Virus record (IMG/VR): IMGVR_UViG_3300045119_000218 | Coordinates: 1-49,295 of that record | Source: a virus | Length of the DNA stretch: 49,295 nt | Reading direction: 5' to 3' (one strand) | Shown here: one piece after another, positions 14,888-22,095 of the stretch | Layout: every line of letters begins with the position of its first letter | How positions within the stretch are numbered: position 1 is the stretch's first letter | The notes under the pieces: model-generated | Database searches by the model: none | What the model was told of the DNA's origin: nothing | What the model saw: only the letters and a program-made list of their open reading frames with translations | Position numbers and translations under genes: made by a program

Positions 14888-15138
14888 TTCCGCTTCCTCC
14901 CTCGCGCTGGGCCAGCCTCACGCACCGTCAGCGGGCGCAAATCCGTCTCTCGAATGTTGTCAATCGTGTCCATCTGGTTGTAGTGGGCGAGCTTGTACCA
15001 CCAGCGCAATCCTCGTCCGACGCCCTCCGCTACTTGGTACGAGAACGTCACGCGCAAGTAATAACCGTACCTCCACATCCGCACAACCTGCCCCACGCGA
15101 AACTTCGGCCCCGCTTTGGCTTTCTCGCTCCGCTTCAT
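14884..15138 (-). CDS. small SH3/KOW-like protein, paralogue B
   Basis: 84 residues. Same N-terminus as paralogue A (13988-14200), then an aromatic middle (VVRMWRYGYYLRVTFSYQV, RGLRWWYKLAHYNQM) and DLRPLTVREAGPARGRKRK. Start overlaps the upstream stop as ATGA. A duplication followed by divergence of the middle is the simplest reading. Confidence 0.65.
   Translation of the reverse strand: MKRSEKAKAGPKFRVGQVVRMWRYGYYLRVTFSYQVAEGVGRGLRWWYKLAHYNQMDTIDNIRETDLRPLTVREAGPARGRKRK
15091..15138. repeat. 48-base exact direct repeat, copy 2
   Basis: Identical to 14153-14200; encodes the shared N-terminus of paralogue B. The copies are 938 bases apart and in the same orientation, so recombination between them would delete five small genes. 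Confidence 0.9.
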
Positions 15139-15407
15139 AGCTTTTCCATTCCGATAAATGCTTCATCTACTCGCTTTTGCCACTCGCTGCGCGGAAAATT
15201 TCGGGCGTACAGAAACGCAATCAATTCCCCGGTACTGAATCCACCACGGCAATGACCTGTCACCAAAGCCTCTTGTGGGCGGAATACGGCGCAATAGACT
15301 TCGTAGGCCAGCATCGTTACCACCGTTGGGCAGCGTCCACCGTCAACACGATTCCCTTTGTGGTCGCGCACTTGAACCGGATGCGTTTTGACAGTCTCTT
15401 CGCTCAT
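15135..15407 (-). CDS. small protein of unknown function
   Basis: 90 residues. SEETVKTHPVQVRDHKG start, then a compact part with CPTVVTMLAYEVYCAVF and GELIAFLYARNFPRSEWQKR. ATGA overlaps on both sides. I see no catalytic motif and no membrane span. Confidence 0.6.
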   Translation of the reverse strand: MSEETVKTHPVQVRDHKGNRVDGGRCPTVVTMLAYEVYCAVFRPQEALVTGHCRGGFSTGELIAFLYARNFPRSEWQKRVDEAFIGMEKL

Positions 15408-15607
15408 CGTCCGCTCTTTTTCCGTCTTTGCGCCGCCATCTCACTATGCCGACAAGGCATGCAGATGTGACTGCAAATTCTCCCATCGCTGCGTGATGTG
15501 CTGTGCTTAGCCAGCGTAAACTCTGCGGCCAACAGCCAGTTCGCTCGACGGCGTTCGTAGAAGCTAATCAACGCTTTCACTTCTCTCGCTACTTCAGCAT
15601 CCGTCAT
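15404..15607 (-). CDS. small basic Cys-containing protein
   Basis: 67 residues from the ATG at 15607; a longer reading upstream is out of frame with its neighbour and lacks a ribosome-binding site. Helical N-terminus (TDAEVAREVKALISFYERR), then RICSHICMPCRHSEM, where Cys and His residues could bind zinc, and a basic end (AQRRKKSGR). Coupled by ATGA to the next gene. Confidence 0.5.
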   Translation of the reverse strand: MTDAEVAREVKALISFYERRRANWLLAAEFTLAKHSTSRSDGRICSHICMPCRHSEMAAQRRKKSGR

Positions 15608-15770
15608 CGTCCGCTCTCTTTCTCTGGCTGGCCCTGCGCTGCTGCCAAAGCCGAATCCCAATTTGCACCGCGATAATTTCCATAGGGAGGAGCGCCAACA
15701 ACTTCCCGCATCGCCTGACCTGCCGGCAGAATGGGCCAAAGTACTTATGTCTATCACTCGTCGCACTCAT
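15594..15770 (-). CDS. tiny single-span membrane protein
   Basis: 58 residues from the ATG at 15770, which overlaps the preceding stop as ATGA. One hydrophobic segment (LLALLPMEIIAVQIGIRLW) follows a basic Cys-containing N-terminus (FGPFCRQVRRCGK). The end is Arg/Lys-rich. Function unknown. Confidence 0.45.
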   Translation of the reverse strand: MSATSDRHKYFGPFCRQVRRCGKLLALLPMEIIAVQIGIRLWQQRRASQRKRADDDGC

Positions 15771-15961
15771 CGCCGCCGCCTCGACTCGGTGATCGCGGCT
15801 CGGACTCCGCGCAATCGATCCACCCATCCCTGCACCGTTGCGCGATTCACATCCACCTGCTCGCGTCCGCCGTCATCATCAGCTTCGATGAGAATGGAAT
15901 CGATCACGACAATCACGTCGTCCAGCACATCGTACTTCCTCACCGTCGTCGCCTTCGCCAT
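15767..15961 (-). CDS. small protein of unknown function
   Basis: 64 residues: AKATTVRKYDVLDDVIVVID, then ADDDGGREQVDVNRATVQGW and a basic tail (ITESRRRR). GGAGGAAGAAA precedes the ATG. It follows the small membrane protein at 15974 and is coupled to the next gene by ATGA. Confidence 0.55.
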   Translation of the reverse strand: MAKATTVRKYDVLDDVIVVIDSILIEADDDGGREQVDVNRATVQGWVDRLRGVRAAITESRRRR

Positions 15962-15973
15962 TTTCTTCCTCCC

Positions 15974-16174
15974 TCAGATTTTCTTGAAACTCCGCAGCAG
16001 CACCGCGAACAGCGCCGTGAACGAATTTGTCGCCAGCACCAGTCCCGTCTCTTTCAACTGGTGCCCGGTCACCTGCATCACGACGACGATCATGACGATC
16101 CATACCTGCATCGAGATCACGATTGCTTTCTCGCCGCCTTCGGACTCCAGGAACTCGCGCAAATCTTTTAGCAT
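15974..16174 (-). CDS. small two-span membrane protein
   Basis: 66 residues from the ATG at 16174, two bases after the helicase stop. Two hydrophobic spans: AIVISMQVWIVMIVVVMQV and VLATNSFTALFAVLLRSF. A longer reading that would start inside the helicase gene is unlikely. The topology is holin-like, but the gene lies in the early block. Confidence 0.6.
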   Translation of the reverse strand: MLKDLREFLESEGGEKAIVISMQVWIVMIVVVMQVTGHQLKETGLVLATNSFTALFAVLLRSFKKI

Positions 16175-16176
16175 TT

Positions 16177-18144
16177 TTAGGTCTCCAGTTTGATCGGTCT
16201 CGGCACCATGTTCACGCTCATGAACGATTCCATGAACCAGCGCGGCGCGAAGATCCGCCACTTGGGAATAAACCACTTCGCGTGGTCGTCCACAATGATT
16301 GTTTCGCACGCATCATCTGCCGCTCTCATGCCGCGCCCGGACATCTGCACCAGTGTCTGCATCGCGATGTAGTGCGCGTACGTGGGATCCTCTTTCGTCC
16401 GCGCCGCCATCACTTTGTTCCTGGTGTCCGGGAATGGGACCTTGGCGATGATCTGGTAGCGACACTGGTCGTAGGGAAAGTCAACGCCAGTAGTCATGCT
16501 CGGACTCAGGAGAATAAGCGGTGCCTCGCCACGCTTGAACACCTCCATGATGTCCCGCGCTGTTCTCGTCTCGTGCATCAGCATGTAGTCGCGAAAATTA
16601 GAGTTATCGAAGATATACTTTGCCCTGTCGTAACTCACCGTGTGAATGATACCTTTCCTGTCGCCACGCTCCCTGATGATCGCGTCAATCTTCGCTACCC
16701 ACAGTTTCTTGTCGCCATTGTCCGCGTTCTTATCCATCCTCACTGTGCTCACATGGATCACCGGCCTGCGCTCTTTCGGGAACACTGACGGGAAGTCTAC
16801 GAACTCGACATCGTCGGGCGCGACACCAAGCAGCTCCAGCGTCTTAGGTCTCACCGTGGCGCTGGTAAGGATAACTTTCTTGATCCCGCGAAACAGTGCC
16901 TGCTCCGCGTACGCACCAGGCCACACGGGATCCAGCTGTGCTTCTACTCTGCGCTCCGATCCTGTCCTGACGATATCGACGATCCATTCGCCCTGCATGT
17001 TCCTGATCTTTTCGATCTCAAACAGCAGCTTTTCCATGTCCTTCATATACCGCATCGATGCACGCCAATCGTTGGTCAGTCCCAGCTTCAGCGAACTCTT
17101 CATCTGAGAGATGCGCTGTACCAGACTGATCGCGTGCGGCACTGCCCACATGCGCCACTTCTCCAGGTCGGTCTCATACGCCGGCAGATCATCCGACAGC
17201 AATCGCCGGACCTCGGACTGCTGCAGTTTCGCGCCGACGAACGATCCCAGCTCGTCCACCGCGTCGTGCGCCTCATCCATGACCAGCATCTCAAATGTTC
17301 CCATCGGTTGCTCGGTGGACTGTTTAGTCATGTAGTACGAATAGTTAGTGACAACTAATTTCTCGTTGTTGACGCGCCGGACCTGGTCGAAGTACAGGCA
17401 CCCGCCGTCCATCCGGGAGCATTTCCCGCCGCCACGGCAATACCCGTGATCGCAGTTCACGGTCCTGAATATCTCGCCCTGCTTAGGCTTGCTCTCCAGG
17501 CATTCGTAATTGTTAGCGCCGCGAATATCCACTAGTCCCGAGACGCTGAAATCATCCACCAGTTGCGACTGCAGATTCTTAGTCGCGGTCAAGAAAGCTG
17601 TCCGCAGTCCCGATAGTTTTGCCGCTGCCATGTAGACGAGACTCTTGCCTGCGCCAGTCGGCAGCGCGAGTACAACGAATCGTTTCGGCGAGTCTAGTGC
17701 TCTCAAGACTGCGGCGTCTTGATTGTGTCGCCACTCTGTGAATTTCTCGGGGAGATCGAATGTTGTTGGTGCAGGCAGACCCACAGCAATGTTAGCTGCA
17801 GGGCGAGCAACGACCACACCAGGACAACGCGCAACCACATCTCTCGCTTCGACATCGGTCTTGTTTCCATTTGTCCTCACTCCCCACGCTGTTCCTGAAT
17901 TTACAATCGCATCGACATCGATGTCGCACTCCTCAAGCTGCCGCCGATACTTCCGCACCAATCGCTTTCCCAACGTGATGTCCTCCAGGTCCAGCTCCTC
18001 GGGCGACATCCCGGCCAGTGCCTCGCCGTCATCGCGATCCAATTTACTGAATCCTTCGCCGTCCAGCGATCTCGCGCCATCACACCTCGCCAGGATCGCC
18101 GTCATCGCTTCGACAATGCTCGCAGCTAATTGTCGTTGTCTCAT
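16177..18144 (-). CDS. XPD/DinG-like superfamily 2 helicase
   Basis: 655 residues from the ATG at 18144 (GAGG five bases upstream), not the longer start 14 codons earlier inside its neighbour. Walker A LPTGAGKS is at about 161-168, then five Cys (C215, C231, C236, C242, C249; NCDHGYC and KCSRMDGGC) where XPD and DinG carry their 4Fe-4S cluster. DEAH is at about 290, ILTSATV marks motif III, and QMSGRGMRAADD is motif VI. It should unwind DNA 5' to 3'. No DnaB-type helicase or primase is recognisable in the window, so this may be the main phage helicase. Confidence 0.88.
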   Translation of the reverse strand: MRQRQLAASIVEAMTAILARCDGARSLDGEGFSKLDRDDGEALAGMSPEELDLEDITLGKRLVRKYRRQLEECDIDVDAIVNSGTAWGVRTNGNKTDVEARDVVARCPGVVVARPAANIAVGLPAPTTFDLPEKFTEWRHNQDAAVLRALDSPKRFVVLALPTGAGKSLVYMAAAKLSGLRTAFLTATKNLQSQLVDDFSVSGLVDIRGANNYECLESKPKQGEIFRTVNCDHGYCRGGGKCSRMDGGCLYFDQVRRVNNEKLVVTNYSYYMTKQSTEQPMGTFEMLVMDEAHDAVDELGSFVGAKLQQSEVRRLLSDDLPAYETDLEKWRMWAVPHAISLVQRISQMKSSLKLGLTNDWRASMRYMKDMEKLLFEIEKIRNMQGEWIVDIVRTGSERRVEAQLDPVWPGAYAEQALFRGIKKVILTSATVRPKTLELLGVAPDDVEFVDFPSVFPKERRPVIHVSTVRMDKNADNGDKKLWVAKIDAIIRERGDRKGIIHTVSYDRAKYIFDNSNFRDYMLMHETRTARDIMEVFKRGEAPLILLSPSMTTGVDFPYDQCRYQIIAKVPFPDTRNKVMAARTKEDPTYAHYIAMQTLVQMSGRGMRAADDACETIIVDDHAKWFIPKWRIFAPRWFMESFMSVNMVPRPIKLET

Positions 18145-18145
18145 T

Positions 18146-18772
18146 TCATCCTCGCAGTTTCTTCGCGTGCTCGTACGGGTCCTCAAACAATTCTTTCACC
18201 GTCCTGCTCGGGCGCAAGTCTACTCTCTCGCGTGACATCAGAGCAGAGAATCGTGACTTCAGCTCTTGGTAATAGTGATCCTTGACTTCTCCCGGATCGA
18301 GCATCTTCACGCGCTGATAGGTCTCGTACACCAGTTGTTTCGCTTCGCCCAGCATCCCCTGCGCCGTCAACTGCGTCACCACTTGGTGCAGGCTGTCAAA
18401 ACTTTTAACGAACTCTAAGACGCGCATCTTCTGCTGCGCCACCTCGTCGATGTGGTTGTTGACGTTGTGCTCGGTAATAAAGACCTTGTCCTCGCCCGTC
18501 TTGCGCTCGTCGGCGACGAAGTCCAGAGCAATTCTCAGCGCGAATCTAATGAAGTCCGATTCGGTGCGCCATCCGCGCTCTTGTCCACCTCTACTAGCAA
18601 TCAACATATCGATCTCGCGTTTCCTGTACCCTGCGATCTTGGCGCTGACGTTCATGCTCTGATCGCGGCCATCCTTGACCTCGATACCGCGATAGGGATT
18701 TGCTTTGTTGTCCTGTTTCGGCGCTATGAACGCGGCTAATCCCTTCTTCGCGGCTGTGCTGGTGTTAGACAT
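18146..18772 (-). CDS. ribbon-helix-helix-like DNA-binding protein
   Basis: 208 residues from the ATG at 18772 (AGGAG upstream). After a polar N-terminus, MNVSAKIAGYRKREIDML and WRTESDFIRFALRIALDFV look like the strand and two helices of an RHH/CopG domain. A long helical C-terminal part follows (KMRVLEFVKSFDSLHQVV and more). It is the first gene after promoter P3, which has a palindromic operator over its -10, so it may control its own operon. That link is inferred. The stop is one base before the helicase ATG. Confidence 0.6.
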   Translation of the reverse strand: MSNTSTAAKKGLAAFIAPKQDNKANPYRGIEVKDGRDQSMNVSAKIAGYRKREIDMLIASRGGQERGWRTESDFIRFALRIALDFVADERKTGEDKVFITEHNVNNHIDEVAQQKMRVLEFVKSFDSLHQVVTQLTAQGMLGEAKQLVYETYQRVKMLDPGEVKDHYYQELKSRFSALMSRERVDLRPSRTVKELFEDPYEHAKKLRG

Positions 18773-18828
18773 GGGGTCGATTTCTCCTAACAACGATGAT
18801 TTAAAGGACTTAGGTCCAAAACCGGCCT

Positions 18829-18856
18829 AGTATACGGTATACTTACAAAAAGTCAA
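18829..18856 (-). promoter_or_regulatory. sigma70 promoter P3 with a perfect palindrome over the -10
   Basis: On the - strand: TTGACT (18856-18851), 16-base spacer, TATACT (18834-18829). The 15 bases AGTATACGGTATACT (18829-18843) are a perfect palindrome with 7-base arms around G18836, covering the -10. It is the best operator candidate of the GTATAC group. It drives the RHH-like and helicase genes and probably the chain below. Confidence 0.8.
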
Positions 18857-18918
18857 GTCTATAGTACTTATATATTGATATTAGGGGCCAGGGCGATCCG
18901 CTCCGTGACACAGTGCTT

Positions 18919-19314
18919 CTAGCGGTACACCTTGATCCGGTCCAGGAAGTCCTCCAGGTCCCGTACGGTGTACGGACTGGTCGGTGTATCGACGAACCAA
19001 CCTTCAGGCACGAGACCACGCGCCTCGGCCTTGACCAGTCGCTCGCGCATCTCTTGTGCTTTCCTGTCGCTCATCATGACAACGGCGTCCCACACATCGG
19101 TGCCGCTGGCGTTAAAGATGTGGACGCGATACGGGACCAGTTTTTCTTTCCTTACAACTACTTCATGACACACTGCGCCGCAATCCTTATCCGGGCATTC
19201 TCCCGCCGGCATCAGTTCCCCTGGACCGACACGCATGGACAAGTCGCGCACTTCATTCAGCTGGTCCTCGCGCCACCGCTTACCGCAATTCGCACATTCA
19301 AATCTTTTAGACAT
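18919..19314 (-). CDS. zinc-ribbon protein of unknown function
   Basis: 131 residues, start at 19314 after the leader AAAACTCGGAGG. The N-terminus holds a zinc ribbon: ECANCGKRW, then GECPDKDCGAVCHE. The rest (VPYRVHIFNASGTDVWDAVV, SDRKAQEMRERLVKAEARG, YTVRDLEDFLDRI) is mixed alpha/beta. This is a common type of small phage protein with no known role. The 18773-18918 gap below it contains promoter P3. Confidence 0.7.
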   Translation of the reverse strand: MSKRFECANCGKRWREDQLNEVRDLSMRVGPGELMPAGECPDKDCGAVCHEVVVRKEKLVPYRVHIFNASGTDVWDAVVMMSDRKAQEMRERLVKAEARGLVPEGWFVDTPTSPYTVRDLEDFLDRIKVYR

Positions 19315-19377
19315 GACTACCTCCGAGTTTTGTACGGGCATTCCGCGCTGCCCGTTGCGCTCCGTGACGGTGCGCTT

Positions 19378-19674
19378 CTACTGCGACGCTGGTATTCCGA
19401 CCAGCACCACCTCCTCAAATTGCTCCGGGATCGGATGCACCGACACACGCGTACGCTCCGTTTGTTGGAACAGTTTTTTCGCCTTGATCCTCCCGCCGAA
19501 TGTGCCAGCTTTCCCGGTGCTGTTTTTTGCCGCACGTCCGGCGAGTACGCGCACAATCGAATCGATGTCTATCGTCACCTCAAATGTGCCCGACAGGTCC
19601 GAGTGTGTCACCTCCAGGTCGTGGTTGTACGTGTGCTCAGGATATTTTCCATCTCTGTACCTGGATCCGCACAC
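19378..19674 (-). CDS. small beta-rich protein of unknown function, GTG start
   Basis: 98 residues. Only GTG at 19674 is available after an in-frame stop. HDLEVTHSDLSGTFEVTIDI, GRIKAKKLFQQTERTRVSV and FEEVVLVGIPASQ suggest a beta-rich fold. A 32-residue reading (19637-19735) overlaps its start in another frame and could couple translation into it. Confidence 0.5.
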   Translation of the reverse strand: MCGSRYRDGKYPEHTYNHDLEVTHSDLSGTFEVTIDIDSIVRVLAGRAAKNSTGKAGTFGGRIKAKKLFQQTERTRVSVHPIPEQFEEVVLVGIPASQ

Positions 19675-19735
19675 GCTTAGTTACATCGGCGCGACTCCAC
19701 TGCAGTGTGGTCCGTTGCTTTATTGGTAGCGGCAT
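19637..19735 (-). CDS. possible leader peptide
   Basis: 32 residues, basic (MPLPIKQRTTLQWSRADV start). Its ATG overlaps the preceding stop as TAATG. It ends inside the next gene, so it may serve only to carry ribosomes to the weak GTG start at 19674. Confidence 0.3.
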   Translation of the reverse strand: MPLPIKQRTTLQWSRADVTKRVRIQVQRWKIS

Positions 19736-20001
19736 TAGTCCTGCTCCTCCCACGGCGCTGCGTCATCGGGATTGATCCCGGCCTCCTCCAGGGCATCCTC
19801 ATACTCTTGCTGCGTCGCAAAGTCTCCGGGCAGGATATCGTCCTCGTCCGCATCCCTGTCGAGTCGCTTCTGCGCGTCATCCTCATCCCTGTCAAAGGGC
19901 TTCTGCTTATGCCCTACGAGTCGGGTAGCGGCTGCACGCTCGTCCGCCGGACAACTGTAGTCTGGTTCAGGATAGATTGACCTATCGTAAAGTAAACGCA
20001 T
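19735..20001 (-). CDS. small acidic protein of unknown function
   Basis: 88 residues, rich in Asp and Glu in the second half (DRDEDDAQKRLDRDADEDD, EDALEEAGINPDD). The leader ACTCGGAGG lies 11 bases before this ATG. A second ATG at 20009 in another frame sits closer to it but gives only 31 codons. An acidic DNA-mimic role is conceivable, but nothing else supports it. Confidence 0.5.
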   Translation of the reverse strand: MRLLYDRSIYPEPDYSCPADERAAATRLVGHKQKPFDRDEDDAQKRLDRDADEDDILPGDFATQQEYEDALEEAGINPDDAAPWEEQD

Positions 20002-20063
20002 TGGTACATACTCCTCCGAGTTTAGTTGTGGTGACTTCCACGCGCACCACTGCGTTCAATTCC

Positions 20064-20225
20064 CTACACTTCCTCCCAGCTGACGGGTTCAATATCCTTG
20101 ACACCACACTCCGGGCATTCGGAATTACGTGCACAGCTCCATTCCTCCTCCCATTCCACGTCAGGTCTCACGCGGCAGTCCTGGTGCTGGTATTGAATAA
20201 TAAAACCAGTTTCTTGTGCAGACAT
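20064..20225 (-). CDS. small Cys-containing acidic protein
   Basis: 53 residues, read directly after the leader AAAACTCGGAGGAGGAGAC. MSAQETGFIIQYQHQDCRVR, then WSCARNSECPECGVKDIEP, with four Cys that could form a zinc site (C-x6-C-x2-C plus the earlier Cys), and SWEEV at the end. Function unknown. Confidence 0.6.
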   Translation of the reverse strand: MSAQETGFIIQYQHQDCRVRPDVEWEEEWSCARNSECPECGVKDIEPVSWEEV

Positions 20226-20282
20226 GTCTCCTCCTCCGAGTTTTGACTACCGATGTCGCGCACGAGTACCCGTAAAATGCCC

Positions 20283-20303
20283 GGTATACTCACACACGGT
20301 CAA
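20283..20303 (-). promoter_or_regulatory. putative promoter/operator P4
   Basis: On the - strand TTGACC (20303-20298) is followed by GTGTGTGAGTATACCGG. The downstream -10 is poor (CATTTT with an 18-base spacer). The forward strand GGTATACTCACAC matches the P3 operator half (GGTATACTTAC) and the dut element, so a shared regulator is likely even though the promoter is weak. Confidence 0.45.
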
Positions 20304-20328
20304 TATGGCGCACGAACGGACCTCTAGG

Positions 20329-20499
20329 CTATATCTTCACTCCCCCGGACCGTGCCCAGCGGTACAGTCCTTCGTCGTTCAATATCCACAGTCTCCGCTC
20401 ATCGTCGTTTGCTCGCGGGTTAGTCTCCCGACCTAGAGCACGGGCAATGCAGCGGTCCAGTTCCTCGCGGTGTTCCTTTATGAATTGCTTCAAAGTCAC
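20329..20499 (-). CDS. tiny helical protein, GTG start
   Basis: 56 residues. GTG overlaps the preceding stop as GTGA, inside the repeated element GAGGTGCAATCGTGA, where GAGG acts as ribosome-binding site. Sequence MTLKQFIKEHREELDRCIAR, then RLWILNDEGLYRWARSGGVK. Function unknown. Confidence 0.6.
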   Translation of the reverse strand: MTLKQFIKEHREELDRCIARALGRETNPRANDDERRLWILNDEGLYRWARSGGVKI

Positions 20500-20699
20500 G
20501 ATTGCACCTCGAAAATAGACGAGTAACGTTCACGCATGAGGATAGTAGTTTGCGCGTCAATTCTGATGATGCCGGCATTTTTTAGCAGACCTTGCTCGGA
20601 ACGGAATCCTGTTGTAGCGAGTTTTTCCTCGTGATTCACGAAACGGTAGTAGTCATCGTTTCCCCTAAAAACTTGCCACGGTTTTTCGTTCTTAATCAC
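20496..20699 (-). CDS. small protein of unknown function, GTG start
   Basis: 67 residues. Starts with GTG within GAGGTGCAATCGTGA, the same coupled stop/start element that ends it. KPWQVFRGNDDYYRFVNHEE and GIIRIDAQTTILMRERY are visible; the end FEVQS matches the end of the upstream protein (VEVQS) because both are encoded by the same element. Confidence 0.6.
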   Translation of the reverse strand: MIKNEKPWQVFRGNDDYYRFVNHEEKLATTGFRSEQGLLKNAGIIRIDAQTTILMRERYSSIFEVQS

Positions 20700-20941
20700 G
20701 ATTGCACCTCCACTAGTACCTCATCGTACGCGCTCAATACAGCGTCTAAGTGTTCCTCGTACGATTTGAACGGACCGAGAGGGTATCCACGTTCTGCAGT
20801 GGCGTCTAACGCATCCATTTGAGACTCAATCTCGACAGCGTCGTCTCCCTGCATCCACACACTAGCGCCGTCAGACTTGCGCGTGACAGTTGCACCAATG
20901 TTGCCAATTACTGCACAGTACACGTTACCATTATATATCAC
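20696..20941 (-). CDS. small acidic protein of unknown function, GTG start
   Basis: 81 residues: YNGNVYCAVIGNIGATVTR, then an acidic helical half (GDDAVEIESQMDALDATAE, EEHLDAVLSAYDEVLVEVQ). GTG lies six bases after the leader AAAACTCGGAGG. Function unknown. Confidence 0.65.
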   Translation of the reverse strand: MIYNGNVYCAVIGNIGATVTRKSDGASVWMQGDDAVEIESQMDALDATAERGYPLGPFKSYEEHLDAVLSAYDEVLVEVQS

Positions 20942-21011
20942 TGTCCACCTCCGAGTTTTGAATGTACTTCATTAGGCGCGTCGCAACCGATACGCGCCCG
21001 AGCAGTACACG

Positions 21012-21935
21012 CTAAACTTGTGCTAGCAGTTGTGGCGCAAGTCTCGCAATCTCGTCGAATTTTATGATGTGGCATCCGGCATGGAGAGTTCCATCGGTCT
21101 CTATCCTGTCTACCGAATAGTGGCCAATGTGGAAAGTTTTCCCATTGGGAATGAACTCCACTCCATGTTCCATAACGGTTTTTACCCACACAAGTGCACG
21201 TCTTGCGTGTTCTATCGGTACCTCCGCGCCCATCGTTGTCTCTACCACATCTCCGCGAATCCTCAGCGCAATCGGGCATCCGCGAAAATTGGAATAGATA
21301 ATCTCACCTTGACGCCACCGTTCTAGTTTTTCCGTCTGCTCCTTGATCCGGGCTGTTTCCCGTACGCGCTCTTTTTCCTCGCGTCGTTCCGTGGCCAGTT
21401 TTTCGCGTTTGTTGGCGAATTTTGGCGTCAAGGTTTCGAGTGTGGGCACGTCCGGTACTGGTGGCGCATCCGGTACCGCGAAAAATTGAATGTAGTCGCG
21501 ATACTCTGACGCAGTCTCTACTGCGTATTTGTGACTGTACTCGCGACGCCACGACGAACGCGCACGGGCACACTTCCCGATTGTCTGCTCTATCGTCTCC
21601 ACGTATGCGAAACAATTTTCGAGATGAGTTAGTGGACTCCTATCTGCATCGACGTATGGGACGCTAAACACAGGCAAACCGTGTGGAATTGCGCGACTAA
21701 CTAAACCTTTATGTTTTGATGTGGTAACGCTGTGGTCTCGCGTAGTGAACAAAACCGCACGCTCGCCAGTCTGGTGCGGACCAGTGGAGACGTGGCGAGC
21801 AATCGGGAAGTGTGAACCGTACGAGAAAATGGTGTCACCGTCGAAGTACAGACTATGCGTGGAATTGCGCCCAGTGGATTGCGTCTTGTGTGCCCACAGG
21901 TGTGGTACCTCTCCGTTGCTAAATACGTGTTTCAT
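21012..21935 (-). CDS. conserved-type phage protein of unknown function
   Basis: 307 residues. The N-terminal part (FSNGEVPHLWAHKTQ, NSTHSLYFDGDTIFSYGSHF, PIARHV, AVLFTTRDHSVTTSKH) resembles a protein widespread in unrelated phages and of no known role. A charged coiled-coil-like middle (NKREKLATERREEKERVRET) and a C-terminal beta-rich domain follow. The start follows the AAAACTCGGAGG leader. Confidence 0.65.
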   Translation of the reverse strand: MKHVFSNGEVPHLWAHKTQSTGRNSTHSLYFDGDTIFSYGSHFPIARHVSTGPHQTGERAVLFTTRDHSVTTSKHKGLVSRAIPHGLPVFSVPYVDADRSPLTHLENCFAYVETIEQTIGKCARARSSWRREYSHKYAVETASEYRDYIQFFAVPDAPPVPDVPTLETLTPKFANKREKLATERREEKERVRETARIKEQTEKLERWRQGEIIYSNFRGCPIALRIRGDVVETTMGAEVPIEHARRALVWVKTVMEHGVEFIPNGKTFHIGHYSVDRIETDGTLHAGCHIIKFDEIARLAPQLLAQV

Positions 21936-21972
21936 TGTCCTAACCTCCGAGTTTTGAATTTTGAGTCTACCA

Positions 21973-22095
21973 CTACCGAGACATCCGATTGACCACTAGA
22001 CGAACTGCTGCGACGAACACAAAAAGCAAAATTGCGCCCAGTCCGTCGTCAACGATTGCTGACCACATAACGTGTGCTATGTATCCGGTATCCAT
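21973..22095 (-). CDS. tiny membrane protein
   Basis: 40 residues. ATG overlaps the upstream stop as TGATG (22093-22097). One hydrophobic span, GAILLFVFVAAVRLVV, ends in NRMSR. Function unknown. Confidence 0.5.
   Translation of the reverse strand: MDTGYIAHVMWSAIVDDGLGAILLFVFVAAVRLVVNRMSR

Noticed and set aside
15663-16788. Long + strand readings across 15.7-16.8 kb
   Set aside because: They are antisense to the small-gene chain and the helicase, have no ribosome-binding sites, and show Arg/His/Ser-rich shadow composition.
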